This document shows, piece after piece, positions 19,208-28,994 of a stretch of 64,000 bases of DNA (positions within the stretch are counted from its first letter, which is position 1; every line of letters starts with the position of its first letter). The notes beneath the pieces are model-generated. The model had not been told where the DNA came from. It did not search any database and saw only the letters and a list, made by a program, of their open reading frames with translations. The position numbers and the translations under genes are program-made. This DNA is from Xenorhabdus indica (lineage in GTDB: Bacteria > Pseudomonadota > Gammaproteobacteria > Enterobacterales > Enterobacteriaceae): assembly GCF_014467235.1 (NCBI RefSeq), contig NZ_NKHP01000020.1:1-64000 (forward strand), written 5' to 3'.

Positions 19208-19543
19208 CCTTGTGTATTAGGTTTAGAAAAGTAGTCTGACACAAGATGATACGCGGCTTGCACAAGATTTGCTGTTATTCTCTCCTTTGAATTTTTTTTG
19301 TTTAAAATTAGTTGGTTATATAAAATCAATCCTTTTCAACGCCTCTTGATCATTCTCTGCTTTATCATTTCAGTAGCTACAATGAAAATAGGAAAAAGTA
19401 AAATCGCTATCTGGGGATAAAAATAGCCTCAACTAATGTTAACTAATTGTTATTATCACCTTACGGTTGTTTCTGCTCTTGGTTAACGTCTGTCGGGTAC
19501 AACTTTTGAATTGGGGACAATATTATTTTGCTGATCTACTTGA

Positions 19544-19563
19544 AGCTGGTTTTTTATCCAGTA
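19544..19563. promoter_or_regulatory. LexA (SOS) box of uvrB
   Basis: CTG (19546-19548), ten bases, CAG (19559-19561) fits the LexA consensus CTG-N10-CAG, with an AT-rich interior (GTTTTTTATC) close to that of E. coli uvrB. It lies about 110 bp before the uvrB start. Confidence 0.85.
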
Positions 19564-19597
19564 TTATAAGGGCGTTTTGGTTAGCATATATACGTGA

Positions 19598-19646
19598 TGG
19601 ATTTCAACGTGCAGTCAGTAAAGTTGTAACTTGAAAGATGAGTATA
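19598..19646 (+). repeat. ERIC-derived short repeat
   Basis: About 50 bp with the conserved ends GGATTTCAACGTGCAG and GTAACTTGAAAGATGAGTATA, lacking the ERIC centre. It lies between the LexA box and the uvrB start and so would be part of the uvrB mRNA leader. Confidence 0.6.
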
Positions 19647-19673
19647 TAGGCATGCAATGATATCGGGTGGAAG

Positions 19674-21707
19674 ATGAGTAAAGAGACGAGCAAAGTATTC
19701 AAGTTATGTTCTGATTTCGAGCCTGGCGGGGATCAGCCAGAAGCTATCCGAAAATTACAGGATGGGCTGGAAGATGGTCTTGCCCATCAGACGTTATTGG
19801 GGGTTACGGGATCAGGCAAAACATTCACGATAGCCAATGTTATTGCAAATATGAATCGACCAACGATGATTTTGGCTCCGAATAAAACGTTGGCGGCTCA
19901 GCTCTATAGCGAAATGAAGGAGTTCTTTCCTGAGAATGCAGTAGAGTATTTCGTTTCTTACTACGATTATTATCAACCAGAAGCTTATGTGCCTAGCTCT
20001 GATACTTTTATCGAAAAAGATGCATCTGTGAACGAGCATATTGAACAGATGCGCTTGTCTGCAACAAAAGCCTTGTTGGAGCGAAAGGATGTTGTTGTGG
20101 TTGCTTCTGTTTCTGCAATTTATGGTTTGGGTGATCCCGATAGTTACCTGAAAATGATGCTGCATCTGACTAACGGGATGTTAATAGATCAGCGCTCTAT
20201 CCTGCGTCGTCTGGCAGAGTTGCAATATACGCGTAATGATCAGGCATTCCAGCGAGGAACTTTCCGTGTACGTGGTGAAGTGATTGATATTTTTCCTGCT
20301 GAATCAGATGAACATGCGTTGCGTGTTGAATTGTTTGACGATGAAGTAGAACGGCTTTCTTTGTTTGATCCGTTGACAGGGCAGGTGCAATATAATGTTC
20401 CCCGTTATACTGTTTATCCCAAAACTCACTATGTAACACCACGTGAGCGTCTCCTCCAGGCGATAGAATATATTAAAGTTGAGCTGGATGAGAGACGTAA
20501 AGTTCTTCTGGCTTCAGATAAGCTGCTGGAGGAACAGCGTATAACCCAGAGAACCCAATTTGATCTGGAAATGATGAATGAACTGGGCTATTGCTCTGGG
20601 ATTGAAAACTACTCCCGCTATCTGTCCGGCCGTGCTCCGGGGGAACCGCCTCCGACTTTATTCGATTACCTGTCAGCAGATGGTTTGTTGATTGTGGATG
20701 AATCCCACGTCACTATTCCACAATTGGGTGGTATGTATCGAGGGGATCGTTCTCGTAAGGAGACACTGGTGGAATATGGTTTCCGGTTACCATCAGCGTT
20801 GGATAACCGTCCGATGCGCTTTGAAGAATTCGAAGCTCTGGCACCACAAACCATTTATGTATCGGCAACACCCGGTCACTATGAACTGGAGAAATCCGGT
20901 AATGAAGTGGTTGAACAGGTGGTGCGTCCAACGGGTCTTATTGACCCAGAGGTTGAAGTTCGTCCAGTTGCGACTCAGGTTGATGACTTATTATCTGAAA
21001 TTCGTGCCCGTGCAGCAAAAAATGAACGTGTGCTGGTAACCACTCTGACCAAGCGTATGGCGGAGGATTTGACAGAATATCTGGAGGAGCATGGCGAGCG
21101 GGTGCGTTATCTTCATTCTGATATTGATACCGTTGAGCGGGTGGAAATCATCCGTGATTTGCGCCTGGGAGAATTTGATGTACTGGTTGGGATCAACTTG
21201 TTACGTGAAGGTTTGGATATGCCGGAAGTCTCTTTAGTTGCAATTTTAGATGCCGATAAAGAGGGTTTCCTTCGGTCAGAACGTTCTTTGATCCAGACAA
21301 TTGGGCGTGCAGCGCGTAACCTGCATGGCAAAGCGATTCTGTACGGTGATAAAATTACCGATTCCATGGCGAAAGCAATTAATGAAACAGAACGTCGTCG
21401 TGCTAAACAACAGGCGTTTAATGAAGAGCACGGTATTACACCAAAAGGGTTGAATAAAAAAATCGGTGATATTCTGCAACTTGGTCAACCTGTTAATGGT
21501 AAAGGGAGAACTAAGAGCAAAAGCAGAGGTAAAGCAGATTTGGGGATGGATGATTACCAAAAACTCTCAACGAAAGAATTGGAGAGTAAAATCCGCGAAT
21601 TGGAAGAAAAGATGTACCAATATGCCCGGGATCTTGAATTTGAACAAGCGGCTAACGTGCGTGATCAGGTTCAGGCATTAAGAGCACAGTTTATTGTCAA
21701 TTCTTAA
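19674..21707 (+). CDS. uvrB: Excinuclease ABC subunit B
   Basis: A 677-residue helicase-like subunit of UvrABC nucleotide excision repair. Walker A is GVTGSGKT (43-50). The beta-hairpin that grips DNA includes [12 protein letters not shown], and the helicase motifs run to [11 protein letters not shown]-terminal UVR domain (about 635-672) contacts UvrC. The start ATG follows GGTGGAAG. SOS control is supported by an upstream LexA box. An 11-bp perfect hairpin follows the gene. Confidence 0.97.
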   Translation: MSKETSKVFKLCSDFEPGGDQPEAIRKLQDGLEDGLAHQTLLGVTGSGKTFTIANVIANMNRPTMILAPNKTLAAQLYSEMKEFFPENAVEYFVSYYDYYQPEAYVPSSDTFIEKDASVNEHIEQMRLSATKALLERKDVVVVASVSAIYGLGDPDSYLKMMLHLTNGMLIDQRSILRRLAELQYTRNDQAFQRGTFRVRGEVIDIFPAESDEHALRVELFDDEVERLSLFDPLTGQVQYNVPRYTVYPKTHYVTPRERLLQAIEYIKVELDERRKVLLASDKLLEEQRITQRTQFDLEMMNELGYCSGIENYSRYLSGRAPGEPPPTLFDYLSADGLLIVDESHVTIPQLGGMYRGDRSRKETLVEYGFRLPSALDNRPMRFEEFEALAPQTIYVSATPGHYELEKSGNEVVEQVVRPTGLIDPEVEVRPVATQVDDLLSEIRARAAKNERVLVTTLTKRMAEDLTEYLEEHGERVRYLHSDIDTVERVEIIRDLRLGEFDVLVGINLLREGLDMPEVSLVAILDADKEGFLRSERSLIQTIGRAARNLHGKAILYGDKITDSMAKAINETERRRAKQQAFNEEHGITPKGLNKKIGDILQLGQPVNGKGRTKSKSRGKADLGMDDYQKLSTKELESKIRELEEKMYQYARDLEFEQAANVRDQVQALRAQFIVNS

Positions 21708-21713
21708 ATTGAA

Positions 21714-21740
21714 ATGGAGAGTGAAATAATCACTCTCCAT
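21714..21740. terminator. Hairpin between uvrB and ybhK
   Basis: ATGGAGAGTGA (21714-21724) is the exact reverse complement of TCACTCTCCAT (21730-21740). The stem is strong but lacks a run of T on either side; it lies between convergent genes. Confidence 0.6.
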
Positions 21741-21787
21741 CGGCAATTTAGCTATGTAATCTGTAACATATGCTACTAACGAATGAA

Positions 21788-22696
21788 TTACCCCAGTTTT
21801 TGCAACGTTTCTTCTATCGCTTGTCGTAATAATTCGCGATCATGACGATAAGGAATATCCTGAGCTTCCAAAATTTGTTGTGTGATAATCCTGTCATTCA
21901 AATTGCTGGTATCTGTGCATGGGCCAACAATGATTGCATTAATCATCTTGCGACCAATCGTATTCTCTATCATAGCGAGTTTATCTTTCAATGAGAGATC
22001 AGCGGCAGCATGACTGAGTTCTTTCCCTAAGTTACCGATATAAATCATATTGGCATTGCTGCGACGCAAGGATTGAGTTAAATCTTCCAACAGTAATACC
22101 GGCATCAGACTGGTGAAAAAACTACCGGGGCCGATTAGAATTAAATCAGCCTGTTCAATTGCTTCCAGTGCTTCTTTAGTAGCGTTAACATGGGGGTAAA
22201 GCATTAACTCTCGCGGGACACAATTTAGTTGGTCAATATTCACTTCACCATACACTGTATTTCCCTGATCATCTACGGCCATTAAATCAACAGATTGTTC
22301 AGACATAGGGATCAGATGAGCATTCACTTTCAGTAGATTGCGGATCAGATTAATCGCCTCAAGAGGCCGGACACTTAAATGATCCAACGCTTTCAACATC
22401 AAATTACCCAGATTATGCCCTGCCAGCTCGCCATTACCACCAAACCGATACTCAAACATAGCTGAAGCAACAGTAGGTTCCGTAATCAACTGATTAAGGC
22501 AATTGCGGGTATCTCCCCAAGCGATACCTCCTTCGGAACGTCTTATTCTTCCGGTTGAGCCACCATTATCTGTTGTAGTGACAATACCAGTCAGTCGGGT
22601 ACTGAGAGATGAGAGGGAAGACATGACGCGCCCAAGTCCGTGACCACCTCCGAGGGCAACAACACGATCCAAATCGGCTAATATTCGGTTTCGCAT
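21788..22696 (-). CDS. ybhK: YvcK/YbhK-family protein (gluconeogenesis factor type)
   Basis: A 302-residue cytoplasmic protein with the CofD/YvcK fold. [16 protein letters not shown] and [14 protein letters not shown] are nucleotide-sugar-binding motifs, with [11 protein letters not shown] after them. The start at 22696 ([20 protein letters not shown]) matches E. coli YbhK in position and length, with AGGAA upstream. Relatives bind UDP-sugars and affect cell shape or growth on gluconeogenic carbon; the exact role in enterics is open. Divergent from moaA across a 463-bp regulatory gap. Confidence 0.92.
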   Translation of the reverse strand: MRNRILADLDRVVALGGGHGLGRVMSSLSSLSTRLTGIVTTTDNGGSTGRIRRSEGGIAWGDTRNCLNQLITEPTVASAMFEYRFGGNGELAGHNLGNLMLKALDHLSVRPLEAINLIRNLLKVNAHLIPMSEQSVDLMAVDDQGNTVYGEVNIDQLNCVPRELMLYPHVNATKEALEAIEQADLILIGPGSFFTSLMPVLLLEDLTQSLRRSNANMIYIGNLGKELSHAAADLSLKDKLAMIENTIGRKMINAIIVGPCTDTSNLNDRIITQQILEAQDIPYRHDRELLRQAIEETLQKLG

Positions 22697-22870
22697 AGGG
22701 TTCCTGTTACTGAATAAATGCAATTGAATAAATTTTATGTAATCTATCATAAAGTATGACGTTTTGAGCAATTGCCATGATTTTATGCGATTTTTATCAA
22801 CTATTTTTCTACATAAATAGAATGAATAGCCGACAACAGTTTGATGTTGATGATGTTTATTAACTCTTTG

Positions 22871-22889
22871 TATATAAAGATATATATCG
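22871..22889. promoter_or_regulatory. Candidate ModE site upstream of moaA
   Basis: TATAT (22871-22875), seven bases, TATAT (22883-22887) followed by CG fits the ModE consensus TATAT-N7-TAYAT. In E. coli molybdate-ModE activates moaABCDE. It lies about 290 bp before moaA, so a promoter between it and the riboswitch is expected. AT-richness means chance similarity is possible. Confidence 0.55.
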
Positions 22890-23064
22890 GTGTCGAAGTT
22901 AGCTTTTTATTGATTTAAGCGTTAGAATCCACACTAAGGCTTGGTTATTCACGTAATAGTTTACATGATGACCAAGTTTGAAATTAACCCCTAGCCTCTG
23001 CATCTAAGTCTTTGTTGTGTAATTTTTTACTAATTAGTTCTACCATAAATAGCCCTGTCAAATG

Positions 23065-23158
23065 GATACCACACCGATATGATGCTTTGGCCGTGGCTCT
23101 TGAGTCACCAGGGTGCAAGACAGAAATGCCTGCATCCCCCATGATTGGAAGGTGTTAT
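23065..23158 (+). ncRNA. Moco RNA motif (molybdenum cofactor riboswitch) in the moaA leader
   Basis: The leader carries the core GATGCTTTGGCCGTGGC and CACCAGGG, then AGAAATGCCTGC and ATTGGAAGGTGTTAT, corresponding closely to the E. coli moaA Moco leader (GGTGCTTTGGCCGTGAC, CACCAGGG, AGAAATGAC, CTGGAAAGGTGT). The outer stem ACACC (23071-23075) pairs with GGTGT (23151-23155). That arm overlaps the moaA ribosome binding site GGAAGGTG, which explains how cofactor binding can switch translation off. Confidence 0.9.
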
Positions 23159-23159
23159 A

Positions 23160-24155
23160 GTGGAACAACTCATAGATATGTTCTCCCGCAAGTTTTACTA
23201 TTTGAGGTTATCGATTACTGATGTATGTAACTTTCGTTGCACCTATTGCCTGCCCGACGGTTACCAACCTAACAGCTCTCCCTCCAGGGAACACAAATCA
23301 TTTCTGACCCTGCCGGAGATCCGTCGTATCAGTCGTGCGTTTTCCGAGCTTGGTACAGAGAAGATTCGTCTGACCGGAGGAGAACCTACTATGCGCCGTG
23401 ATTTTTGCGATATTATTGCGACGGTGCATGAAAATCCGCAGATTAAAAAAATTGCTGTCACGACTAATGGCTACCGTATGGAGCGTGAAGTTGCTCGCTG
23501 GAAAGAAGCCGGCCTTACAGCAATCAATGTGAGTGTAGATAGTCTCGATCCCCGCCAATTTTACGCTATTACCGGACAGGATAAATTTTTCCAGATTATG
23601 CGTGGCATTGATGCGGCCTTTGAAGCGGGTTTCAGCACAGTAAAAGTTAATTCGGTGTTGATGAAAAATATCAATGATACCAGCCTGCCAGCTTTTCTTG
23701 ATTGGATAAAGCACCGTTCAATTCAATTGCGTTTTATCGAATTGATGGAAACGGGAGAAGGGAGTGCAACTTTCCAACGCCATCATCTTTCTGGTGAGGT
23801 GATCCGGCATCGTTTACTTCAACAAGGTTGGCAGCAACAGCCGCGAACACGTAGTGACGGGCCAGCTCAGGTGTTCAGGCATGCAGACTATCAGGGAGAA
23901 ATCGGCTTGATCATGCCGTATGAAAAAGATTTCTGCCAAAGTTGTAATCGCCTGCGTGTTTCCGCTATTGGCAATCTTCACCTGTGCCTGTTTGGAGAGC
24001 AGGGGATCCCGTTACGTGATTTATTATCCGATGACACATCACTTAATGATTTGAAATTACGTATTCAGGGCGGGTTGCGTCATAAACGTGAAACGCATTT
24101 TCTGCATCAGGGGAACAGTGGCATTACCCCTAACCTTTCTTTTATTGGCGGTTAA
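23160..24155 (+). CDS. moaA: GTP 3',8-cyclase MoaA
   Basis: A 331-residue radical SAM enzyme. It converts GTP to 3',8-cyclo-7,8-dihydro-GTP, the first step of molybdenum cofactor synthesis. The N-terminal cluster motif CNFRCTYC has Cys23, Cys27 and Cys30. The C-terminal cluster is CQSCNRLRV followed by a third cysteine in HLCLFG, and the protein ends with the functional GG. The start is GTG at 23160, behind GGAAGGTG in the riboswitch stem. First gene of moaACDE. Confidence 0.96.
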   Translation: MEQLIDMFSRKFYYLRLSITDVCNFRCTYCLPDGYQPNSSPSREHKSFLTLPEIRRISRAFSELGTEKIRLTGGEPTMRRDFCDIIATVHENPQIKKIAVTTNGYRMEREVARWKEAGLTAINVSVDSLDPRQFYAITGQDKFFQIMRGIDAAFEAGFSTVKVNSVLMKNINDTSLPAFLDWIKHRSIQLRFIELMETGEGSATFQRHHLSGEVIRHRLLQQGWQQQPRTRSDGPAQVFRHADYQGEIGLIMPYEKDFCQSCNRLRVSAIGNLHLCLFGEQGIPLRDLLSDDTSLNDLKLRIQGGLRHKRETHFLHQGNSGITPNLSFIGG

Positions 24156-24187
24156 TTTAACGGCTTAATTTATTTTCAGGAGCAAGC

Positions 24188-24667
24188 ATGTCCCAATTAA
24201 CTCATATCAATACTGCGGGTGAAGCTCATATGGTGGATATTTCTGCCAAAGCAGAAACTGTGCGTGTGGCCAGAGCGGAAGCTTTTGTTGAAATGCAGGC
24301 CGAAACGCTGGCTATGATTATGGCCGGCGATCATCACAAAGGGGATGTTTTTGCAACGGCCCGCATTGCGGGCATTCAGGCAGCGAAGCGGACTTGGGAA
24401 TTAATTCCCTTATGTCACCCTTTGTTACTCAGCAAAGTTGAGGTTCAATTAGAGGCACAAACAGAACATAACCGCGTCAGAATTGAATCCTGTTGTCGTC
24501 TGGCAGGCAAAACCGGGGTGGAAATGGAGGCTCTGACAGCCGCTTCCGTAGCAGCACTGACAATTTACGACATGTGCAAGGCAGTACAAAAAGATATGGT
24601 TATCGGGTCTGTACGTTTGCTGGAAAAAAGTGGTGGAAAATCGGGAAATTTTAAGGTGGAAAAATGA
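24188..24667 (+). CDS. moaC: Cyclic pyranopterin monophosphate synthase MoaC
   Basis: A 159-residue enzyme forming cyclic pyranopterin monophosphate from the MoaA product. [35 protein letters not shown] and the end GGKSG are family signatures. AGGAG lies at good spacing before ATG. The moaB gene that sits between moaA and moaC in E. coli is absent; only 32 bp separate the two genes. The stop overlaps moaD by 4 bp. Confidence 0.96.
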   Translation: MSQLTHINTAGEAHMVDISAKAETVRVARAEAFVEMQAETLAMIMAGDHHKGDVFATARIAGIQAAKRTWELIPLCHPLLLSKVEVQLEAQTEHNRVRIESCCRLAGKTGVEMEALTAASVAALTIYDMCKAVQKDMVIGSVRLLEKSGGKSGNFKVEK

Positions 24668-24909
24668 TAAAAGTTCTGTTTTTCGCTCAAATCCGTGAGT
24701 TGGTGGGAACCGATTATCTTGAAGTGTCCAGTGAATATCCAACGGTGGCCCATCTTCGTCAGGCACTACTTGAAAAAGGCGAGCGCTGGAAATTGGCATT
24801 GGAAGAAAGCAAATTGCTGGTAGCTGTGAATCAATCTTTTGTTCATGCTGAACATCCTCTGCGTGATGGTGATGAAGTGGCATTTTTTCCACCTGTTACA
24901 GGAGGATAA
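24664..24909 (+). CDS. moaD: Molybdopterin synthase small subunit MoaD
   Basis: An 81-residue ubiquitin-fold sulfur carrier ending in the obligatory Gly-Gly (FFPPVTGG), whose C-terminus MoeB adenylates for sulfur loading. [17 protein letters not shown] matches E. coli MoaD. It overlaps moaC by 4 bp (ATGA), and AGGAGG near its end serves moaE. Its activating enzyme MoeB is encoded at 51.1-51.8 kb. Confidence 0.96.
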   Translation: MIKVLFFAQIRELVGTDYLEVSSEYPTVAHLRQALLEKGERWKLALEESKLLVAVNQSFVHAEHPLRDGDEVAFFPPVTGG

Positions 24910-24911
24910 GC

Positions 24912-25373
24912 GTGAAAAATACACGGATTTGTGTCCAGAAAGAGGTATTTAATGTTGGAGCAGAATACCAATGGCTGGCACAGTGTGATGAAGATGGTGC
25001 GGTCGTGACCTTTACAGGCAAGGTGCGTAACCACAATCTTGGCGATAATGTCCGGGCGTTAATATTAGAACATTATCCGGGCATGACGGAAAACATGTTG
25101 CAGAAGATTGCTGAGGAAGCTCGCCAGCGTTGGCCATTACAACGTATCAACATTATTCATCGTATTGGAAAGTTATATCCGGGGGATGAAATTGTATTTG
25201 TCGGCGTAACCAGTGTCCATCGCAGCATGGCTTTTGCTGCGGCTGAATTTTTGATGGATTATTTGAAGACTCAGGCTCCTTTCTGGAAAAAAGAACTCCT
25301 TTTTGATGGAGAGCGTTGGGTGGAAGCAAAGGAAAGCGATCGGGAAGCAGCCAGTCGTTGGTTAACTCAATGA
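24912..25373 (+). CDS. moaE: Molybdopterin synthase large subunit MoaE
   Basis: A 153-residue catalytic subunit transferring sulfur from MoaD to the pterin. Conserved Lys119 and Lys126 are in DYLKTQAPFWKKE, with FTGKVRNHNLGD and LEHYPGMTE earlier. The start is GTG, 2 bp after the moaD stop and behind AGGAGG. Last gene of moaACDE; the following gap of about 200 bp carries no clear terminator. Confidence 0.96.
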   Translation: MKNTRICVQKEVFNVGAEYQWLAQCDEDGAVVTFTGKVRNHNLGDNVRALILEHYPGMTENMLQKIAEEARQRWPLQRINIIHRIGKLYPGDEIVFVGVTSVHRSMAFAAAEFLMDYLKTQAPFWKKELLFDGERWVEAKESDREAASRWLTQ

Positions 25374-25572
25374 TATAAAGTCAGAAAAAATACATTAGTG
25401 GAGTAGTTTGCGAACTATCTCTAAAACTGGGTAAAGAAATAATATGTCACTAAAATTGTCATTAATTGGCAGATGGTTTTGTTCATGTTTTATGCTAATG
25501 TATAGCATTTGAAATAGATTGTTTATTTTTAACAGTCTTAACCCTTAAACATTGTCATAAAAGGTACTCGTC

Positions 25573-26283
25573 ATGGACCGATATCAACGTTCTAGTGGTT
25601 CGATTGTCCAGCAAGCTGGTTCAGGTATACAAACTTATATGGCGCAAGTCTATGGCTGGATGACTTGTGGTCTGTTGTTAACCGCATTTGTTGCATGGTA
25701 TGTGGCAAATACGCCAGAAATTTTATCTGCCATCTTCAGTAACTCTATCGTATTTTATGGCTTGATCATTGCACAACTTGCATTGGTGTTTGTGCTGTCT
25801 GGTCTGGTGCATAAAATGAGTGGTGCTCTGGCAACAGGGCTGTTTATGCTCTATTCCATGCTAACCGGGCTGACGTTATCCAGTATTTTTGTCGTTTACA
25901 CCAGTAGCTCTATTGCCAGCACTTTTGTTATTTCGGCAGCGATGTTTGGTGCACTGAGTGTCTATGGTTATACCACGAAGCGTAGCTTGAGCGGTTTAGG
26001 CAGTTTCCTGTTTATGGGGCTAATCGGTATTGTATTGGCTTCTCTGGTCAATATCTGGCTAAAAAGTCCGGCTCTGATGTGGGCCATTACCTATATTGGG
26101 GTTCTGATCTTTGCTGGTTTGACTGCTTACGATACTCAGAAACTGAAAGAAATGGGTGCTGAACTGGATGTCAATGATAAAGAGAACCTGCGTAGATACT
26201 CCATTACTGGTGCACTAACGCTGTATCTGGACTTTATCAACCTGTTCCTGATGTTGCTGCGTATTCTGGGTGATCGTCGTTAA
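25573..26283 (+). CDS. ybhL: BAX inhibitor-1 / YccA family membrane protein YbhL
   Basis: A 236-residue protein with seven hydrophobic segments, typical of the BI-1 family. Family stretches include TGLTLSSIFVVYT and GLTAYDTQKLKEMG. The start MDRYQRSSGSIVQ aligns with E. coli YbhL. The molecular function in bacteria is unsettled; eukaryotic relatives affect calcium leak. It follows moaE as in E. coli and ends at a strong terminator. Confidence 0.93.
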   Translation: MDRYQRSSGSIVQQAGSGIQTYMAQVYGWMTCGLLLTAFVAWYVANTPEILSAIFSNSIVFYGLIIAQLALVFVLSGLVHKMSGALATGLFMLYSMLTGLTLSSIFVVYTSSSIASTFVISAAMFGALSVYGYTTKRSLSGLGSFLFMGLIGIVLASLVNIWLKSPALMWAITYIGVLIFAGLTAYDTQKLKEMGAELDVNDKENLRRYSITGALTLYLDFINLFLMLLRILGDRR

Positions 26284-26310
26284 TTACTGCGATTTCTGTC
26301 CTAAAATATT

Positions 26311-26336
26311 AAAGACCCTGTTTGGCAGGGTCTTTT
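26311..26336 (+). terminator. Terminator after ybhL
   Basis: AAAGACCCTG (26311-26320) pairs perfectly with CAGGGTCTTT (26326-26335), followed by T residues. Confidence 0.9.
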
Positions 26337-26482
26337 GCTACTGGCTTTCAATATAAGGATTTTTCTTCAGTTTGGACTACAACGAATACCGAGAATTTGA
26401 AACAATTAATTATCTGTCAAAGAGATTAATATAAGAAATTGGTGAGCGAATTTTGTTTTGTTATAGACAAGGTAATTAATGA

Positions 26483-27508
26483 TTATTCATGATCTCTAAG
26501 ATGAATTTTAATTTTCTCGTGGTCGTTATCATTCCTTGGTACGACATCAAACATGCCATTATTACCGAATTGGTCATAGATACTTATATACATGTTGTAC
26601 CAAGTATCTTGTGTTTTACCAATGGAATCGAATCCCATGAAAATGACGGTAAAACAAAGAGCATTAGCTTTTTGTCTAATTTCTATATCTATAGGATGTG
26701 GAATATCTAAATTAAACCACTTAGTATTGCCCACGGAGACGGTCGTATGTTCGCCTAATGACCAGAGAAAATGTGCATAATAACGAAAATACCCGACATT
26801 TATATGATAGAGTTGATGAACAGAATCGAGTGCACCGCCGACATTTTTTAATTTTATAATATTCCGTTCCCCACATTGATCTTTTGGCTTAAGAGATACA
26901 TATGTATTGAATTGATTCCAGAAGAAGTAGTCTTCCCGTTCATTATGAGTTGCGATAAGTTCTTCATTTATTTCTAGATCGGACATGTGATAATATATTT
27001 CATTATTCGGTGTTAATTGGATAAATGCTCCCTCTTTTTCCTGATGAGCAGTAGAGTATTTACCTTTTGGGGCATTAACTGATACAGCTATCTGTTTAGC
27101 TTGATTCTCCACTTTAGGTGAACAATATATATATAAAATTACATTATTTTCTGATTTATCATGTTGGTATTGTTTAATACAAGATGAATTTTCTGATATT
27201 GCTGTAAATTCGTTGGGTTCATTGGTATATGACCAAGTAAAGTTGTCATCTTCTTGTGCATTATAAATAAGTTTCTCTTCTGTATTATAGTCAACTAGAT
27301 AAATATGTTCTGAAATTAATTTGCTCGAAATGGATATAGTATTACCTGAAATATCAGTTGGTTGTACTTGGATGATGACCGCAACCATATTTCTTGAGTT
27401 AGCAAATATATTAGCATTATTACCTTCTTTTATATAACAAAGTTTTATTTTAAGATCATTTAATCCATGCCAATCAGAAGATTGATTAATATTTTTAATA
27501 TTATCCAT
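26483..27508 (-). CDS. Unknown AT-rich protein, lineage-specific
   Basis: A 341-residue soluble, acidic protein with no signal peptide or membrane segment and many Asn, Ile and Tyr residues. I do not recognise its family. Residues about 35-75 follow the pattern A N x R x MV x V x I x V, then D x x GN and a strand pair ending LVDYNTEE, which suggests a beta-sandwich module. A second beta-rich part spans about 240-330 (VGYFRYYAHFLWSLG to YISIYDQFG). It replaces the ybhMNOPQ stretch of E. coli and has no partner. Low GC suggests acquisition. Confidence 0.75.
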   Translation of the reverse strand: MDNIKNINQSSDWHGLNDLKIKLCYIKEGNNANIFANSRNMVAVIIQVQPTDISGNTISISSKLISEHIYLVDYNTEEKLIYNAQEDDNFTWSYTNEPNEFTAISENSSCIKQYQHDKSENNVILYIYCSPKVENQAKQIAVSVNAPKGKYSTAHQEKEGAFIQLTPNNEIYYHMSDLEINEELIATHNEREDYFFWNQFNTYVSLKPKDQCGERNIIKLKNVGGALDSVHQLYHINVGYFRYYAHFLWSLGEHTTVSVGNTKWFNLDIPHPIDIEIRQKANALCFTVIFMGFDSIGKTQDTWYNMYISIYDQFGNNGMFDVVPRNDNDHEKIKIHLRDHE

Positions 27509-27876
27509 AAAACTATCCTCTTAGATCATGGTGTTATTATTTGTAATAATAAATTAGTTTAAAATCCTTGTATAACAAATGGAAATACAAATAAATCTCC
27601 TTTAATCATATGTTAATTATGTTCTTATGCCGTTGGTAACTTAGCTGAGGAAACAGTTACGTTGCAGCAGAAAGGGAATGAATCCCTGGAAACATAGATA
27701 GAATCTACAGTGGCTAGGGTGAACGATCACTGCCAACAAAAAGGCAACTTGAAAAGTAAAGACTCTACTAAAAGAAAAATAAGAAGATATTCACCTCTCT
27801 TCTTTTAGTGTAGAAGAAAAAATCCGCGTATCAACTCATAGGATGGAAAAATGGTTATTAGGCGACTTCTCTGCCG
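27509..27876. other. Gap between the unknown gene and ybhR
   Basis: A 368-bp gap with the promoter region of the upstream unknown gene, one ERIC element (about 27655-27761) and an inverted repeat CTACTAAAAGAAAA/TTCTTTTAGTGTAG (about 27766-27815) that may end the ybhR transcript. I see no gene. Confidence 0.6.
27655..27761 (+). repeat. ERIC element
   Basis: It contains GGGAATGAATCCCTGG and GTGGCTAGGGTGAACG, corresponding to the two conserved core arms of ERIC (GTGAATCCCCAGG and GTGACTGGGGTGAGCG), then TGCCAACAAAAAGGCAACTTGAAA as at the right end of other ERIC copies (20-base core given by position 27731-27752). It is diverged at the left end. Confidence 0.7.
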
Positions 27877-28983
27877 TTAGGCAATCTTACTCCGAAATAA
27901 CCGATAAGCGATTCCATTTGTAGTGACAATAATCAGCAATAATGGCCATAAACTATGCCAGATAACTGAAAAATCAGCACTTTTTAAATAAATTTGCTTG
28001 GTTATATCAGTAAAATGCCGGATTGGGTTTATCCACGTTATGTTTTGCAACCAGACTGGCATATTTTCGACGGGAGATATATAACCAGAGAGCAAAATAG
28101 CTGGCATTATAAACACAAACACACCGATAAAAGCCTGTTGTTGAGTTGAACAGATGGCGGAGATAAGGAGGCCAAACCCAACCAGCGACAATCCATAAAC
28201 CAGAATACAACCATAAAATAATAACAATGAACCGGAGAAAGGGATCTGGTAACCCAATGTTCCAATCAATAAAACGATACTTGCCTGAATCGTTGCTACG
28301 ACTAACGCTGGAATGGCTTTGCCAATAAAAATCTGCCAGGTAGTCAGCGGGGAAACCAGTAATTGATCCAATGTTCCCTGTTCTCTTTCACGGGCAACGG
28401 AAAGGGCAGTAACGATAAGAACACCAATGGTCGTTATCATGGCAACCAAAGATGGAACGACAAACCATTTATAATCCAGATTGGCGTTATACCAGTTACG
28501 AATGATCAATTCACTGTTATTGAGTCCCGGTGCATTACCCAGTAATTCTTTCTGGTAATCCATTACAATGTGTTGAAGGTAATTAGCGGCAATTTGTGCA
28601 CTGTTTGAATTACGTCCATCCAGCAGGACTTGAATTGAAGTAGGGGTTTGGCTGGCGAGATGGGCACTGAAATTTTGTGGGAAACGGACCAGTAACAGGG
28701 CATCACGATTATCCAATGTTGGACGAATTTCTTGTGAACTGTTCAACATAATAACATCAGGAAAGGCTTTCGATTTAGCCAGCCGTTGGGTTAATTCAAT
28801 GGAAGCCCGTCCTTTGTCTTCATCATAAATTGCAATGGTAGCGTTTTTTACTTCCAGCGTAGCAGCCCACGGAAACAGGCTCATCTGGAAGATCACGGGT
28901 AAGATCAGCGTGGCTCGTGTCTTAGGATCTCTCAGGAGAGACTGCAATTCTTTCATGACGAGTGTATATAGACGATGAAACAT
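27877..28983 (-). CDS. ybhR: ABC exporter permease YbhR
   Basis: A 368-residue membrane protein of the ABC-2 type, with one N-terminal helix, a large extracytoplasmic domain (about 40-170) and five more helices. [17 protein letters not shown] is the family signature. The start at 28983 ([17 protein letters not shown]) gives exactly the E. coli length, with AAGGAA upstream. Works with YbhS and the double ATPase YbhF; E. coli YbhFSR is linked to drug export and to sodium/lithium tolerance. Confidence 0.94.
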   Translation of the reverse strand: MFHRLYTLVMKELQSLLRDPKTRATLILPVIFQMSLFPWAATLEVKNATIAIYDEDKGRASIELTQRLAKSKAFPDVIMLNSSQEIRPTLDNRDALLLVRFPQNFSAHLASQTPTSIQVLLDGRNSNSAQIAANYLQHIVMDYQKELLGNAPGLNNSELIIRNWYNANLDYKWFVVPSLVAMITTIGVLIVTALSVAREREQGTLDQLLVSPLTTWQIFIGKAIPALVVATIQASIVLLIGTLGYQIPFSGSLLLFYGCILVYGLSLVGFGLLISAICSTQQQAFIGVFVFIMPAILLSGYISPVENMPVWLQNITWINPIRHFTDITKQIYLKSADFSVIWHSLWPLLLIIVTTNGIAYRLFRSKIA

Positions 28984-28994
28984 GTTCTTTCCTT

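Larger units (their letters stand above)
18968..19673. other. Long bioD-uvrB intergenic region
   Basis: About 700 bp without a convincing gene. It holds a hairpin after bioD (CCCACT 18995-19000 with AGTGGG 19006-19011), an inverted pair of DnaA boxes (19185-19207), a LexA box (19544-19563) and a short ERIC derivative (19598-19646) directly before uvrB. A palindrome ACTATTT-CA-AAATAGT lies near 19090. A 77-codon minus-strand ORF (19096-19329) has no recognisable features and is probably chance. Confidence 0.7.
22697..23159. other. ybhK/moaA divergent intergenic region
   Basis: A 463-bp gap without genes. It contains the ybhK promoter side, a ModE-like site at 22871-22889 and the Moco riboswitch leader of moaA (about 23065-23158). 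The rest is AT-rich and I see no further structure. Confidence 0.75.

Noticed and set aside
19096..19329. 77-codon minus-strand ORF in the bioD-uvrB gap
   Set aside because: No recognisable domain, no clear ribosome site, and it overlaps the DnaA-box pair, so it is probably chance.
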